DNA of 64,000 nt, from contig NZ_BNBM01000004.1 of assembly GCF_014655715.1 (NCBI RefSeq), forward strand, positions 133,639-197,638, in the 5' to 3' direction. Shown piece by piece: positions 53,301 to 62,239 of this stretch. This stretch comes from Streptomyces lanatus. GTDB lineage: Bacteria > Actinomycetota > Actinomycetes > Streptomycetales > Streptomycetaceae. The position numbers and the translations under genes are program-made. The notes below the pieces were generated by a model, which saw only the letters and a program-made list of their open reading frames with translations, did no database searches and was not told the origin of the DNA. How positions within the stretch are numbered: position 1 is the first letter of the stretch; every line of letters begins with the position of its first letter.

Positions 53301-54401
53301 GTGGATCCAGTTGTCATCCCCATTCTTGTGGCGGCCATTGTCGTCGTCTTCCTCGTGGCCTCCGCTGTGCGGATCGTCCCCCAGGCGCGCCGCTACAACG
53401 TCGAGCGGTTCGGCCGGTATCGCCGGACCTTGCAACCCGGCCTGAACCTGGTCGTGCCGGTGGCGGACCGCATCAACACCAAACTCGACGTGCGCGAGCA
53501 GGTCTATTCGTCCGACCCCAGGCCGGTCATCACCGAGGACAACCTCGTGGTGAATATCGACACCGTGCTCTACTACCAGATCACGGACCCGCGGGCGGCG
53601 GCCTACGAGGTCGCTGACTACCTCCAGGCGATCGATCAGCTCACCGTGACCACGCTGCGCAACGTCATCGGCAGCATGGACCTGGAGGAGACGCTCACCT
53701 CGCGCGAGGAGATCAACTCCCGGCTGCGCGCCGTACTCGACGATGCCACCGGCAAGTGGGGCATCCGCGTCAACCGCGTCGAGATCAAGGCCATCGATCC
53801 ACCGCACACCATCAAGGAGGCGATGGAGAAGCAGATGCGGGCCGAGCGTGACAAGCGCGCGGCCATCCTGCACGCCGAAGGGGAGCGGCAAGCCAAGATC
53901 CTCACCGCGGAAGGCACGAAGCAGAAGGACATCCTGGAGGCGCAGGGCACGCAACAAGCCATGATCCTGCGGGCGGACGGGGAGGCCAAGGCCGTGGAGC
54001 TCGTCTTCCAGGCGGTGCATCGCAACAATGCCGACCCGAAGGTCCTGGCCTACAAGTACCTTGAGACGCTCCCGCACTTGGCGAGCAGCGACAACAACAC
54101 GTTCTGGGTGATCCCGGGGGAGCTGACCGAGGCAGTCCGGACCGTCACCAGTGCGTTCGGTGATCAGTCGACGGCGGGCTCTCCCCCACCGGCGCAACCC
54201 GGGGAAACGGCCCCGACCGACGAGTCGCACAAGAGCCTGACTCCGGAACTCGACACCGGCTCCACGGCTTCCCTCGCCGCCGCGACGGCTGCCGACGAGG
54301 CCGAGAAACAGGCCGCCGCCGCGGTGAGCGACGCCAAGGCAGAAGCCAAGGCCGCGATGTCGCCGCAGGTGCCGCGCAGGGAGCAGCCATCCGCCGATTG
54401 A
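53301..54401 (+). CDS. SPFH/band 7 (stomatin-like, QmcA-type) protein
   Basis: A 366-residue protein with an N-terminal membrane anchor (about 2-22), a band 7 domain (about 25-190: QARRYNVERFGRYRRTLQPG, VREQVYSSDPRPVITEDNLV) and a coiled coil rich in Glu/Ala (about 175-250). The C-terminus is long and Ala/Pro/Glu-rich (285-366). It probably oligomerises as a cage on the membrane. GTG at 53301 follows GGAGG. The partner NfeD gene lies upstream; the small gene downstream overlaps its stop. Confidence 0.9.
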   Translation: MDPVVIPILVAAIVVVFLVASAVRIVPQARRYNVERFGRYRRTLQPGLNLVVPVADRINTKLDVREQVYSSDPRPVITEDNLVVNIDTVLYYQITDPRAAAYEVADYLQAIDQLTVTTLRNVIGSMDLEETLTSREEINSRLRAVLDDATGKWGIRVNRVEIKAIDPPHTIKEAMEKQMRAERDKRAAILHAEGERQAKILTAEGTKQKDILEAQGTQQAMILRADGEAKAVELVFQAVHRNNADPKVLAYKYLETLPHLASSDNNTFWVIPGELTEAVRTVTSAFGDQSTAGSPPPAQPGETAPTDESHKSLTPELDTGSTASLAAATAADEAEKQAAAAVSDAKAEAKAAMSPQVPRREQPSAD

Positions 54402-54739
54402 CCCTGGGCCCTCCCCGGATCCAGCTCACCTGCCTCGATGACGCGAGCAGCCCGATCATGGAACGGCTCCGTGATGACCTCGGCGCGCCACCAGACGTTG
54501 CCGTGCACGAGGACCCCGACCGGACGACCGGACGCGGCTACTACACGGGCATGTGCTTCAAGATCTATGCCGGTGTTGAAGACCACGGCGTGGAAGTCGC
54601 CGACGGCGGCTTCGTCGACTGGAGCCAACTCCTCACCGGCAACCGTAAGGAACGCCTTCTGATCAGCGGCTTCGGCGTCGATCGAATCACTGAAACCCTG
54701 ACCGCACCGACCAAGAGCGACCCGCCTCCACCGCAATAG
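54398..54739 (+). CDS. Conserved protein of unknown function, coupled to SPFH gene
   Basis: A 113-residue protein beginning at TTG 54398, which overlaps the SPFH stop as TTGA, so it may be translated by coupling. The core GYYTGMCFKIYAGVEDHGVE and VADGGFVDWSQLLTGNRKER, LLISGFGVDRI, is conserved-looking and resembles small Streptomyces proteins of unknown function. No membrane segment or signal peptide is seen. A role with the SPFH/NfeD complex is an inference from position only. Confidence 0.6.
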   Translation: MTLGPPRIQLTCLDDASSPIMERLRDDLGAPPDVAVHEDPDRTTGRGYYTGMCFKIYAGVEDHGVEVADGGFVDWSQLLTGNRKERLLISGFGVDRITETLTAPTKSDPPPPQ

Positions 54740-54775
54740 ACAGCCAGGCAGCTAGCCGTCCTTCCGCAGGGGCCC

Positions 54776-55816
54776 TCACGCGAGGAGTTCGGCGAGTTGG
54801 GCCATCTCGGTGGGTGGGTCGATCACCGGTTGGATGAGGAGTTCATCGACGCCTGCCTGTTCCAGGGCGGTGATGCGGGTGTGCAGGTCGTCGCGGGTGC
54901 CGACGAGGGCCAGGCTGTTCATCAGCGAGGGCAGGATCAGGTCCCGGTCCTGTGGTGCGATGCGTCCGAGGTAGTTGGGGTAGAGCTTGGTGTACCGGTC
55001 CGGCGCGGTGGCGGTGGTGCCACGCCGGTCGAGGAGTTGTCGCACCGCCTTGCGTTCGTCGGGGCCGAGTTGCCCGGCGAAGGCGGGGGTGTCGGCGGCG
55101 AAGTCCAGGAGCGACATGACGAGATGGCCTGTCGTGTCCCGGGCCGCGTCGCTGTCGGCGTCCTCGTGGTCGCGCAGCAGGTGGAGCGCGGTGACCACGT
55201 AGGAGTACGCGTGGGAGTCGGTGTCGTGGGCGGCCCGGCGACGGGCGTCGTGCAGCGCGTGCCAGGCGGTGGGATCGAGCAGGCCGAAGGAGATGAGACC
55301 GGCGCTGCGGCGGCCCGCGACGGCGGCGGCCTTGGGCCCGAGCGCGGCCACGACGAACTCGATCGGATGCGTGGTGTTCACATGCGCCCCGGCGTGCAGG
55401 AACCGGATGTCGCGGACCCGGTCTCCTTCGCGGTACTCGGTCGGGCGTCCGGCACTCAGATCCTGCAGTGCCGCGGTGAAGTCCTCCAGCGCGGCTGCCG
55501 TGGACGGCTGCATTCCCAGGGTGCGCCGAGCGGTGTTCCCGGTGCCGACCCCGCAGATGATCCGGCCCGGTGCCAGGGCGTTGAGGCTGGCGAACCCGCT
55601 CGCCGAGGCCGGAGCCGAGCGCAACGCCGGTGAGGTCACACCGATACCGAGCCGGATACGGCGCGTGGCCTTCGCACACAGACTCAACGCCACGAAGGGG
55701 TCACCGTGGACCATCGGGGTGTCATTGACCCAGAAGCTGTGCAGGCCCAACTCCTCGGCCTGCACGGCGAGTTCCTCCACACCGGGCTGCGCGGCGACCA
55801 CGATGCCTGCACGCAT
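54776..55816 (-). CDS. LLM class (F420-dependent) oxidoreductase
   Basis: A 346-residue TIM-barrel protein of the luciferase-like superfamily: IVVAAQPGVEELAVQAEELG, HSFWVNDTPMVHGDPFVALS, IRLGIGVTSP and RIICGVGTGNTA. In actinobacteria most members use coenzyme F420 for hydride transfer. ATG at 55816 is preferred to a TTG one codon earlier. The substrate is unknown. It converges on the small gene at 54739. Confidence 0.85.
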   Translation of the reverse strand: MRAGIVVAAQPGVEELAVQAEELGLHSFWVNDTPMVHGDPFVALSLCAKATRRIRLGIGVTSPALRSAPASASGFASLNALAPGRIICGVGTGNTARRTLGMQPSTAAALEDFTAALQDLSAGRPTEYREGDRVRDIRFLHAGAHVNTTHPIEFVVAALGPKAAAVAGRRSAGLISFGLLDPTAWHALHDARRRAAHDTDSHAYSYVVTALHLLRDHEDADSDAARDTTGHLVMSLLDFAADTPAFAGQLGPDERKAVRQLLDRRGTTATAPDRYTKLYPNYLGRIAPQDRDLILPSLMNSLALVGTRDDLHTRITALEQAGVDELLIQPVIDPPTEMAQLAELLA

Positions 55817-56094
55817 CAAGCCTCCAACCTACGAGGATCGGATCGGGCCTGCCCATGCTGTCAGGTCCCAGGGCTCAAGCCCATCGGCACCCAGATCGGG
55901 ATGAACAGCCGGACGCCGGTGTCGGTCGAACAACTGCTGGTTGATCGTGGGTGGGGTCGGCGTTGTTTGATCCGCGCTGTCCAGAGGCGTTTTGATGGCG
56001 TGGCCGACCGAGGGAAGCCCCTTGGTTGATCGGCCGTCTCCATCCAGCGGGTGTCGCCCCGTCTCTCCCTCCGGGCCCTTCGTGAGGAATCTCC

Positions 56095-56643
56095 ATGCCT
56101 GATCAAGATCGTCTCTACGTCCGTACGCCCGAGTTCGCGCGGGTGGCCGAGCGGATCGCGCACGTGACCGCGCTGACGTCGCGGCTCAATGTGCTGCCGT
56201 TCGACGACACGACCGCTCGCGCGGCGCTGTTGGCCGAGATCGTCGGCAAGCCGGTCCCCGACTCCGTCACCGTCTATCCGCCCTTCTACACCGACCACGG
56301 GCTGGGCATCGCCTTCGGTGAGCGCGTCTTCGTCAACCAGGGCTGTACCTTCCTCGACCAGGGCGGCATCCGGCTGGGCGACGGGGTTCTGATCGGCCCG
56401 AAGACCAACCTCATCTCCTCCGACCACCCCCTCCCGGCGTCCGAGCGGCGCGATTTCATCACACGGGCGCCGATCACGATCGAAGCGGATGCGTGGCTCG
56501 GCGCGGCGGTCACCGTTCTCCCCGGCGTCACGATCGGACGTGGTGCCGTGGTCGGCGCCGGGGCCGTCGTCACGAAGGACGTACCCCCCAACACCCTGGT
56601 GACCGGACCGGCCGCGTTCGAACGCAAACGGTGGATCGACTGA
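56095..56643 (+). CDS. Hexapeptide-repeat sugar O-acetyltransferase (maltose/galactoside acetyltransferase-like)
   Basis: A 182-residue left-handed beta-helix acetyltransferase. Hexapeptide stretches include [34 protein letters not shown] with the catalytic His, and [20 protein letters not shown]. The N-terminal Mac-type cap spans about 10-60. GAGGAATC precedes the ATG. It probably acetylates a sugar or similar acceptor using acetyl-CoA. The 278-bp region upstream (55817-56094) shows no other gene that I recognise. Confidence 0.87.
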   Translation: MPDQDRLYVRTPEFARVAERIAHVTALTSRLNVLPFDDTTARAALLAEIVGKPVPDSVTVYPPFYTDHGLGIAFGERVFVNQGCTFLDQGGIRLGDGVLIGPKTNLISSDHPLPASERRDFITRAPITIEADAWLGAAVTVLPGVTIGRGAVVGAGAVVTKDVPPNTLVTGPAAFERKRWID

Positions 56644-56733
56644 GCGCCCGGCTGCCCCGGGCCGGCTCTGGGGTTTCCGACCAGGCCCCGGGGCCGGTGG
56701 TCATCGTGGTCACGCCTACCGAGGGCGCGTGGC

Positions 56734-57189
56734 TCAGGGGATGGGGATCGGCGAAGGCGGTTTGGTGACGGCGAAGGCGAATGTCGTCTTGATCGAGGAC
56801 AGTGATGGGAGGGTCCGCAGTTCTCGCCGTACGAGATCTTCGTAAGCGGCGAAGGAGTCGATGACGATCTTGACGAGGTAGTCGTCATCGCCGGCGAGCA
56901 GGTACGCCTCGACCACCTCGGGAATCGAGCGGATCTTCTCCTCAACGGCGTCGACGACCTCCGAGGTATGTGCGAGGAGCGTCATCCGTACGAAGGCCGT
57001 GATCGACAGCCCGAGCGCGTCCTGGGAGAGCATCGCGGCGTAGCCGCTGATCACGCCGCTCTCCTGCAGGAGCCGTACACGCCGCAGGCAGGGTGACGGT
57101 GAGAGGCCCACGCGATCCGCCAGCTCCTGATTGGTGAGTCTGCCGTCTCGCTGGAGTTCGAGGAGGATGTGCCGGTCGATGTCGTCCAT
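56734..57189 (-). CDS. Lrp/AsnC family regulator
   Basis: A 151-residue regulator: HTH (about 1-60: DIDRHILLELQRDGRLTNQE, GLSPSPCLRRVRLLQESGVI) and RAM ligand domain (about 70-150: VRMTLLAHTSEVVDAVEEKI, AYLLAGDDDYLVKIVIDSFA). The ATG at 57189 begins the family homology. It is divergent from the EamA transporter, which it probably controls in response to an amino acid. Confidence 0.88.
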   Translation of the reverse strand: MDDIDRHILLELQRDGRLTNQELADRVGLSPSPCLRRVRLLQESGVISGYAAMLSQDALGLSITAFVRMTLLAHTSEVVDAVEEKIRSIPEVVEAYLLAGDDDYLVKIVIDSFAAYEDLVRRELRTLPSLSSIKTTFAFAVTKPPSPIPIP

Positions 57190-57308
57190 AGTCACCACGT
57201 AGCAGATTCTGCCACAGAAGACCGATCGAGCGGCAGGATTCGCAATCGCCTGCTACCCCCACCTTCCTAGGATTGCTCACCGCGAAGCAACGCTGGAAGG
57301 AGCTGGTC

Positions 57309-58304
57309 ATGGGCAATCAGGTGCATTCAAGGCTGATGGGAGTGGCCGCTCTCGTGGCCGCGGTTGTTCTGTGGTCCTCGTTCGCCCTGACGGTCAGGGG
57401 GATCGGTTCGTCGAGCCTCACCTCGATCGACGTGGCGTTTCTCCGCTTCGCGACACCCGTCGTCATCCTGGCGCCATGGCTTCCGCGCACCGTCCGCGCG
57501 CTCCGTCACGAACGGATGGGTGTCCTTCTCATGCTCGGCATCGGTGGACTGCCGCACTTTCTGCTCTCCGCACTCGGCGGACGCCTGACCTCCGCCGCGC
57601 TCATCGGTCTCCTCATCCCCGGCACGGTCCCGCTGTTCGTCGCCGTGATCGTGTACCTCAGATGGCGAGAACGGATCTCTCCCCGCCAGCTGATCGCCCT
57701 GGCCACGATCACCGCGGGCATCGCAGCGACCGCGATACAGACGACGTCCACCGCGACGACCACGGGCATAGGTGTTCTCCTCACCGCCGGATGCGCCTGG
57801 GCCATCTACACGATCGGGCTGCGCCGGACGGGGCTCGGTCTTACCGGCGTCGTCCTCGCCGTCTGCACTCCCGCCACGATCGCAGCTGCCCTGCTGGCCG
57901 CCTCCTCCGCCATGCCCTCACACCTGATGACCGGCACGGTTGCCACCTCCGACGTTCTGCTCTTCACCGGCCTCCAGGGCATCGGGACGGGACTGCTCTC
58001 GACCCTGTGCTACGCCTACGCGGTGCGTGCGCTCGGCAGCACCCTCACGGCAACAGCCGGCGCGATCAGCCCTGTCCTGACAGCACTCCTCGGCATCCCC
58101 CTCTTCAACGAGCCCATCACTCCAGGAGTGAGCGCCGCGCTCACCCTCATCGTCACCGGTGTGATGGTTTTCAACACTGCGCCGCGCCATCGTGAAAACG
58201 GAGCGAAGCGTCCGTCGCCCGGGTGGAGGGCACTTGACCGAACCCGCACCCTGACGAGTGGGACGCCGCCGAGCAGTCCAGCATCAACGAGCGAAGTGGC
58301 CTGA
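57309..58304 (+). CDS. EamA/DMT family transporter
   Basis: A 331-residue membrane protein with 10 predicted helices in two EamA repeats (about 8-140 and 150-290), for example LVAAVVLWSSFALTVRGIGS and ALLGIPLFNEPITPGVSAAL. Members export amino acids or other metabolites, and the divergent Lrp regulator supports an amino-acid exporter. GGAAGGAG precedes the ATG at 57309. The C-terminal ~40 residues are hydrophilic and run into the convergent nucleotidyltransferase gene by 21 bp. Confidence 0.85.
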   Translation: MGNQVHSRLMGVAALVAAVVLWSSFALTVRGIGSSSLTSIDVAFLRFATPVVILAPWLPRTVRALRHERMGVLLMLGIGGLPHFLLSALGGRLTSAALIGLLIPGTVPLFVAVIVYLRWRERISPRQLIALATITAGIAATAIQTTSTATTTGIGVLLTAGCAWAIYTIGLRRTGLGLTGVVLAVCTPATIAAALLAASSAMPSHLMTGTVATSDVLLFTGLQGIGTGLLSTLCYAYAVRALGSTLTATAGAISPVLTALLGIPLFNEPITPGVSAALTLIVTGVMVFNTAPRHRENGAKRPSPGWRALDRTRTLTSGTPPSSPASTSEVA

Positions 58305-59060
58305 CAGTCGGCGACATTGGTCGATCTCGGCGAGCACCCGGTTCACATGCGGACGCACCTGTGCCCGCAGCGCGTCGCTCCAGCTCTCCTCGGAATAGCC
58401 GCAGTTGAGATAGAGCTGCCTGGCGTGCTCGAGGGCGGGGCGGTGCTCGGGCGGGAGCCGGGCGAGGGCCCAGTCGGCCGCGGCGTCCTTCGACCTGATC
58501 TGGCCGGTGGCGAGCGTGGTCCAGATGCGGGCGAAGGTCAGCAGGACGTTACGGGTGTCGCCGTCCAGGTCGTCGAGCAGGGTGGGGATGCCCGCCACAC
58601 TGGCCAGGATCAGGTCGGTGTGTGGGACGGGGGCGAGGACCTTCGCCGGGCGCGGGCCGGTGAGGGGGTGATTGCCGGCCAGCGTCATCGTGATCAGCAG
58701 GGCCAGATCGGACATCGGCTCCGGACGGGGGACCTCCCCGGCCTCGTACTCGGCGCGCAGCCACTCGCCGTACAGGAAGTCGCACGTCGGCGGGTACCGC
58801 CACGGCCGGACCTCGGACTGGACGACCACGGTGAGCTCGACCGGGCGGAGGCTGTCACCGGAGCCGGACATCCCGAGCAGCCTGCCGAGGAGCGTTCGTC
58901 GCTGCCGCTCGTCCATCCGCCGCCGGGAGACAACCAGCACGTCCAGGTCGCTGGCGGGCCTGAGGCCGCCGAGCACGGCGGACCCGTGGAGGTAGGTGCC
59001 GATGACTGCCGGGCCCAGGACACCATCGACCAGCTTCACGATCTGCTGTATCTGATCCAC
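58284..59060 (-). CDS. AadA-like aminoglycoside nucleotidyltransferase
   Basis: A 258-residue nucleotidyltransferase. The catalytic motif GSAVLGGLRPASDLDVLVVS matches GSAVDGGLKPHSDIDLLV of ANT(3'')/ANT(9) enzymes. Further stretches (VELTVVVQ, PWRYPPTCDFLYGEWLR, SKDAAADWALARLPPEHRPA) also agree with the whole-length AadA layout. The enzyme would adenylylate streptomycin, spectinomycin or a related compound. The GTG at 59060 lies inside the end of the hydrolase gene. Whether it gives resistance at natural expression levels is unknown. Confidence 0.85.
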   Translation of the reverse strand: MDQIQQIVKLVDGVLGPAVIGTYLHGSAVLGGLRPASDLDVLVVSRRRMDERQRRTLLGRLLGMSGSGDSLRPVELTVVVQSEVRPWRYPPTCDFLYGEWLRAEYEAGEVPRPEPMSDLALLITMTLAGNHPLTGPRPAKVLAPVPHTDLILASVAGIPTLLDDLDGDTRNVLLTFARIWTTLATGQIRSKDAAADWALARLPPEHRPALEHARQLYLNCGYSEESWSDALRAQVRPHVNRVLAEIDQCRRLSGHFAR

Positions 59061-59899
59061 TGCTCCAGTGTCTCGTTGCGGAGGTGACGCGCAATGAAGT
59101 CGCGCCAGGACGCGAGGGCTTCGGGCTTGGTCTCCGCATGGGAGCCCGCGTAACCGATCAGTTGCTTGTCGTGTGATCCGAGTGCCTCGAAGAGGGCCAG
59201 TTGGCCCGCTCTGGGGAAGACCTCGTCGTACCACTGGACGTGGAAGAGAGCGGGCGCGGTGATCCGCCGCGCGTCTGCTACGACGCGTTGCGGCACGTTC
59301 AGGCCGACGGGCATGCCGGGCCCTTGCCGGAGGCCGAACTTGCCGAGGACCACGCACCGGATTTGGTCCCCCAGGGCAGCCGCCAACGGGAGGCCGAAGC
59401 GCGTCCCCATGGACATGCCCAGGTAGGCGAGGTTTGTGGCATCCACGATGCCGAGGGTCCCGAGAGACCCCACGACCGTCCGCCAGTCGTCCGTCATCCG
59501 GTCGAGCACGACTTCGACGCCCTCTTCGACGATGCGCGACTGGTAGTCGGCGGCCGACAACGCACCACGGACCCGGTCGCCGTGGTACGGCCCATCGATC
59601 GCGAGCGAGGCAACTCCCACACGTGACGCGAACCAGCAGGCCAGACCACTCACTCGCGCACTCCTCTTGTGCCCGCTACCGCCGTGCCCCAGCAGAACCA
59701 CAGCAGGAGGCGACACAGAAGGCGAAGGCGGCAGCCAGAGCACACCCGGAACAACGCCCGCCCTGCGCGATAAACGGAACGCTGTCTCCCGGACGCCTTC
59801 ATCCACCACGCGCCGGCCGGTCCACTCCACGGTGCCCTGCACGCAGTCAGCCAACCAACCTCCCACGTCGCTCTGACCGGCGGGTGGTCGGTGCGGCAC
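59036..59899 (-). CDS. Alpha/beta hydrolase (dienelactone hydrolase-like)
   Basis: A 287-residue hydrolase. The oxyanion region is VVLLGHGGSGHKRSARVSGL, the nucleophile elbow YLGMSMGTRFG (Gly-Met-Ser-Met-Gly), and a late His appears in AGSHAETKPEALASWRDFIA. The start is uncertain: the GTG at 59899 lies inside the hairpin at 59889-59924, so an in-frame GTG at 59866 may be used. Its end overlaps the AadA-like gene by 25 bp, so the two are co-transcribed. Confidence 0.78.
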   Translation of the reverse strand: MPHRPPAGQSDVGGWLADCVQGTVEWTGRRVVDEGVRETAFRLSRRAGVVPGVLWLPPSPSVSPPAVVLLGHGGSGHKRSARVSGLACWFASRVGVASLAIDGPYHGDRVRGALSAADYQSRIVEEGVEVVLDRMTDDWRTVVGSLGTLGIVDATNLAYLGMSMGTRFGLPLAAALGDQIRCVVLGKFGLRQGPGMPVGLNVPQRVVADARRITAPALFHVQWYDEVFPRAGQLALFEALGSHDKQLIGYAGSHAETKPEALASWRDFIARHLRNETLEQWIRYSRS

Positions 59900-59924
59900 G
59901 GGACTCGCGGGCCGTGCCGCACCG
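59889..59924 (-). terminator. Hairpin terminator of the sorbosone dehydrogenase-like gene
   Basis: Perfect 13-bp stem CGGTGCGGCACGG / CCGTGCCGCACCG with a 10-base loop, 24 bp beyond the stop of the 59948 gene. It overlaps the upstream edge of the hydrolase frame. Confidence 0.7.
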
Positions 59925-59947
59925 ATTGGTTCTTCAGCCAGTAGTTG

Positions 59948-61084
59948 TTACGCCGGGTCGATGCGGGAGACGCTGCCTCCCAGGTCGAGCACGTACAGCT
60001 CGCCGTTGCCTCCCTGGGCGAACGAGACGACCTGGCCGCCGTCGACTCCGAGGTCGCTCACGCCGGTCACGTCGCCGTTCTCCATCTGCAGAGCGCGGAC
60101 GGTGCCGTCGCAGTAGTCGCTGAACACGTACTGGCCCACGAGGTCCGGGATGGCCTTGCCTCGGTAGACGTAGCCTCCCGTCACCGAGCAGCCCAGCCCA
60201 TTGCGGTCGTACTCGTGGATCGGCGGTACGTGGTTCGCGGGCTCCGTGCCGCCCCGGAAGGGGTGGTTGCCCTCCATCTGGGACCAGCCGTAGTTCTCGC
60301 CGCCCTTGCTGGTCGCCGGGGCCCAGTCGATCTCCTCCCAGGCGTTCTGCCCGACGTCCCCGATGAGCAGGTCGCCCGTGCCTGTGTCGAAGGAGAACCG
60401 CCACGGGTTGCGCAGGCCGTACGCCCAGATCTCGTCCTTCGCGTTCGGGTCGTCCACGAACGGGTTGTCCGACGGGATCGCGTACGGCTTGCCGCCGCTC
60501 GGGTCGATCCGCAGCAGCTTGCCCAGCAGTGTGTCGAGGTTCTGGCCGTTGCCGTGCGGGTCGCCGCCGGAGCCGCCGTCGCCGAGGGCGATGTAGAGGT
60601 AGCCGTCGGGGCCGAACGTGATGTCGCCGCCGTTGTGGTTCGCGTAGGGCTGTGTCTGGGTGAGGACGGTGCGCCGGGTGTCCGGTTGGATCTCGCCGTT
60701 GCGCACGGCGAACTCGTCCACAGTGCTGGTGCCTTGGAGGTTCGTGAACGAGATGTAGAAGTGCGCGAACTCGTTGTCGAACGCGATGCCTAACAGGCCG
60801 CGTTCGCCGTCGGTGGTGGTCTCGCTCGTGATGTCGAGGACGGGCTCGCCGAGCCCCTGATCGCCCAAGGCCCTTACTGTGCCTGCGCGTTCGGCTATCC
60901 AGACCGTGCCGTTGGGACCGGCGGTGCCGGCGGTCGGGTTCTGGGCCGTGGCCACTTTCTTGAGTACGACCTTCGCTGCCTGACGTGGGGCAGCGGGCTC
61001 GTCGGCGGACGCCGTGGTCAAGGCGAGGGAAGCGACGAGGCAGAGGGTGCCGATGATCGCCGAGCTTCTTGTGCGAACTTTCAC
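59948..61084 (-). CDS. Secreted glucose/sorbosone dehydrogenase-like protein (GSDH family)
   Basis: A 378-residue exported beta-propeller. The signal peptide covers about residues 1-28 (SSAIIGTLCLVASLALTTAS, cleavage near ASA-DE). The GSDH domain shows GLLGIAFDNEFAHFYISFTN, YANHNGGDITFGPDGYLYIA, LGDGGSGGDPHGNGQNLDTL and WAYGLRNPWRFSFD. Relatives oxidise aldoses using PQQ and calcium, outside the cytoplasm. GTG at 61084 follows GGAGG at 6 bp spacing. It stands alone with its own terminator. Confidence 0.87.
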   Translation of the reverse strand: MKVRTRSSAIIGTLCLVASLALTTASADEPAAPRQAAKVVLKKVATAQNPTAGTAGPNGTVWIAERAGTVRALGDQGLGEPVLDITSETTTDGERGLLGIAFDNEFAHFYISFTNLQGTSTVDEFAVRNGEIQPDTRRTVLTQTQPYANHNGGDITFGPDGYLYIALGDGGSGGDPHGNGQNLDTLLGKLLRIDPSGGKPYAIPSDNPFVDDPNAKDEIWAYGLRNPWRFSFDTGTGDLLIGDVGQNAWEEIDWAPATSKGGENYGWSQMEGNHPFRGGTEPANHVPPIHEYDRNGLGCSVTGGYVYRGKAIPDLVGQYVFSDYCDGTVRALQMENGDVTGVSDLGVDGGQVVSFAQGGNGELYVLDLGGSVSRIDPA

Positions 61085-61238
61085 CGTGATCCTCCTTGAG
61101 GCGGCGCACGGGGTGTCGTCCACGCCGGTACGCGACCTGGGGGGTGGGGGGATGGTGGTGCACTACTGAGCACTGGTGAGGCTACCGGGACAAGGGTTGT
61201 CGACATAGACCACACACCTCCGCCAGCACTTGCCTCAC

Positions 61239-61276
61239 CTATCGAAATTCGATAGATTCCCATCGTAACTCGATGG
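61239..61276. promoter_or_regulatory. Twin palindromic operators before the DUF2975-HTH operon
   Basis: Two 17-bp palindromes CTATCGAAATTCGATAG (61239-61255) and CCATCGTAACTCGATGG (61260-61276) lie with centres 21 bp apart (two helical turns) and share ATCG..CGAT cores. They end 11 bp before the GTG of the DUF2975 gene, so a bound protein would cover the promoter or ribosome site. The HTH protein of the operon is the natural candidate ligand. Confidence 0.65.
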
Positions 61277-61287
61277 AAGGTTAGGTC

Positions 61288-61779
61288 GTGGGAAAGCTGA
61301 CAGTCGGCGCACTGCGCGCCGTGCTCGTGGTGGTGGTCGCCGGCACCGTGTTCGTACAGGCTGGGATGGTGTGGGCGTTGGTCAGCGGGAACGACCCGGA
61401 GGACGGATCGCTCCCGCTGACCCCGCTGCGCGTGATCACGATCCTGGGCATGGTGTCGGTCCAGGTCGCCCTCGTCTGCGTATGGCGGCTGGTGACGATG
61501 GTGCGGCGCGGAACCGTGTTCTCCCACAATGCCTTCCGGTACGTGGACGGCGTGATCGGCGCGATCGTGGCGGCCGCCCTCGTCTGGTTCGCGGTCACGG
61601 CCATCAATGCGCCGGGCCAGCGCGAGGATCCGGGCGTCACCGTCATCATGGGCGGGGTCGGCGTGGCCATCCTGGGGGTCGCGCTCATCGTGCTCGTGCT
61701 GCGGATGCTGCTCGCCCAGGCCGTCGCGCGCGATGTCGAAGCGGCGCAGATGCAGGCCGAGTTGGACGAGGTGATCTGA
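61288..61779 (+). CDS. DUF2975 membrane protein
   Basis: A 163-residue membrane protein with four predicted helices (about 8-30, 48-70, 88-108, 120-145): VLVVVVAGTVFVQAGMVWAL and AVLGVALIVLVLRML-like stretches, with the family-typical loop LRVITILGMVSVQVALVCVW and RRGTVFSHNAFRYVD. The GTG follows GGAAGG. It overlaps the HTH gene by one base (TGATG). The pair DUF2975 plus short HTH is widespread; the membrane protein probably tunes the regulator. Confidence 0.82.
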   Translation: MGKLTVGALRAVLVVVVAGTVFVQAGMVWALVSGNDPEDGSLPLTPLRVITILGMVSVQVALVCVWRLVTMVRRGTVFSHNAFRYVDGVIGAIVAAALVWFAVTAINAPGQREDPGVTVIMGGVGVAILGVALIVLVLRMLLAQAVARDVEAAQMQAELDEVI

Positions 61780-62027
61780 TGCCGATCGCCGTCGACATCG
61801 ACGTGATGCTGGCCAAACGGAAAATGTCCGTGGGCGAGCTCGCGGACCGTGTAGGGATCACGCCCGCCAACCTGGCGGTACTCAAGAACGGCCGCGCCAA
61901 GGCGGTGCGCTTCGCGACCCTCGCCGCGCTCTGCGAGGTGCTCGATTGCCAGCCGGGCGACCTGCTGCGCTGGGAGGCCGCGGAGACCGAGGAGGCCGAA
62001 GAGGCCATGGAGGCTGCGGGCGGATGA
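61779..62027 (+). CDS. YozG-like Xre HTH regulator
   Basis: An 82-residue regulator that is essentially one Cro/C1 HTH (VDIDVMLAKRKMSVGELADR, GITPANLAVLKNGRAKAVRF, LCEVLDCQPGDLLRWE) with a Glu-rich tail. It is coupled to the DUF2975 gene. In this family the small HTH protein is an autoregulator; the palindromes upstream are the likely target. The next 212 bp (62028-62239) hold no recognised feature. Confidence 0.85.
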   Translation: MPIAVDIDVMLAKRKMSVGELADRVGITPANLAVLKNGRAKAVRFATLAALCEVLDCQPGDLLRWEAAETEEAEEAMEAAGG

Positions 62028-62239
62028 CACGCTCAGGGCCGGTGTGAGGCCGGAGCGGCCTCCCTGCCGGCGGGACGCCGACGGGACGGCGACGGTGGAT
62101 GAGTGGATCACCGATGTCCCGCCGTCCCGCCGTCCGCCCTGTCGCGCTCAAGACCCTGCACGGGGCGAGCGACCAGGGCCACGGGCCGCAGGATTCACCT
62201 GCCCACCGACCCGGCCGACCCGATCGTGCTGCCCGACGA

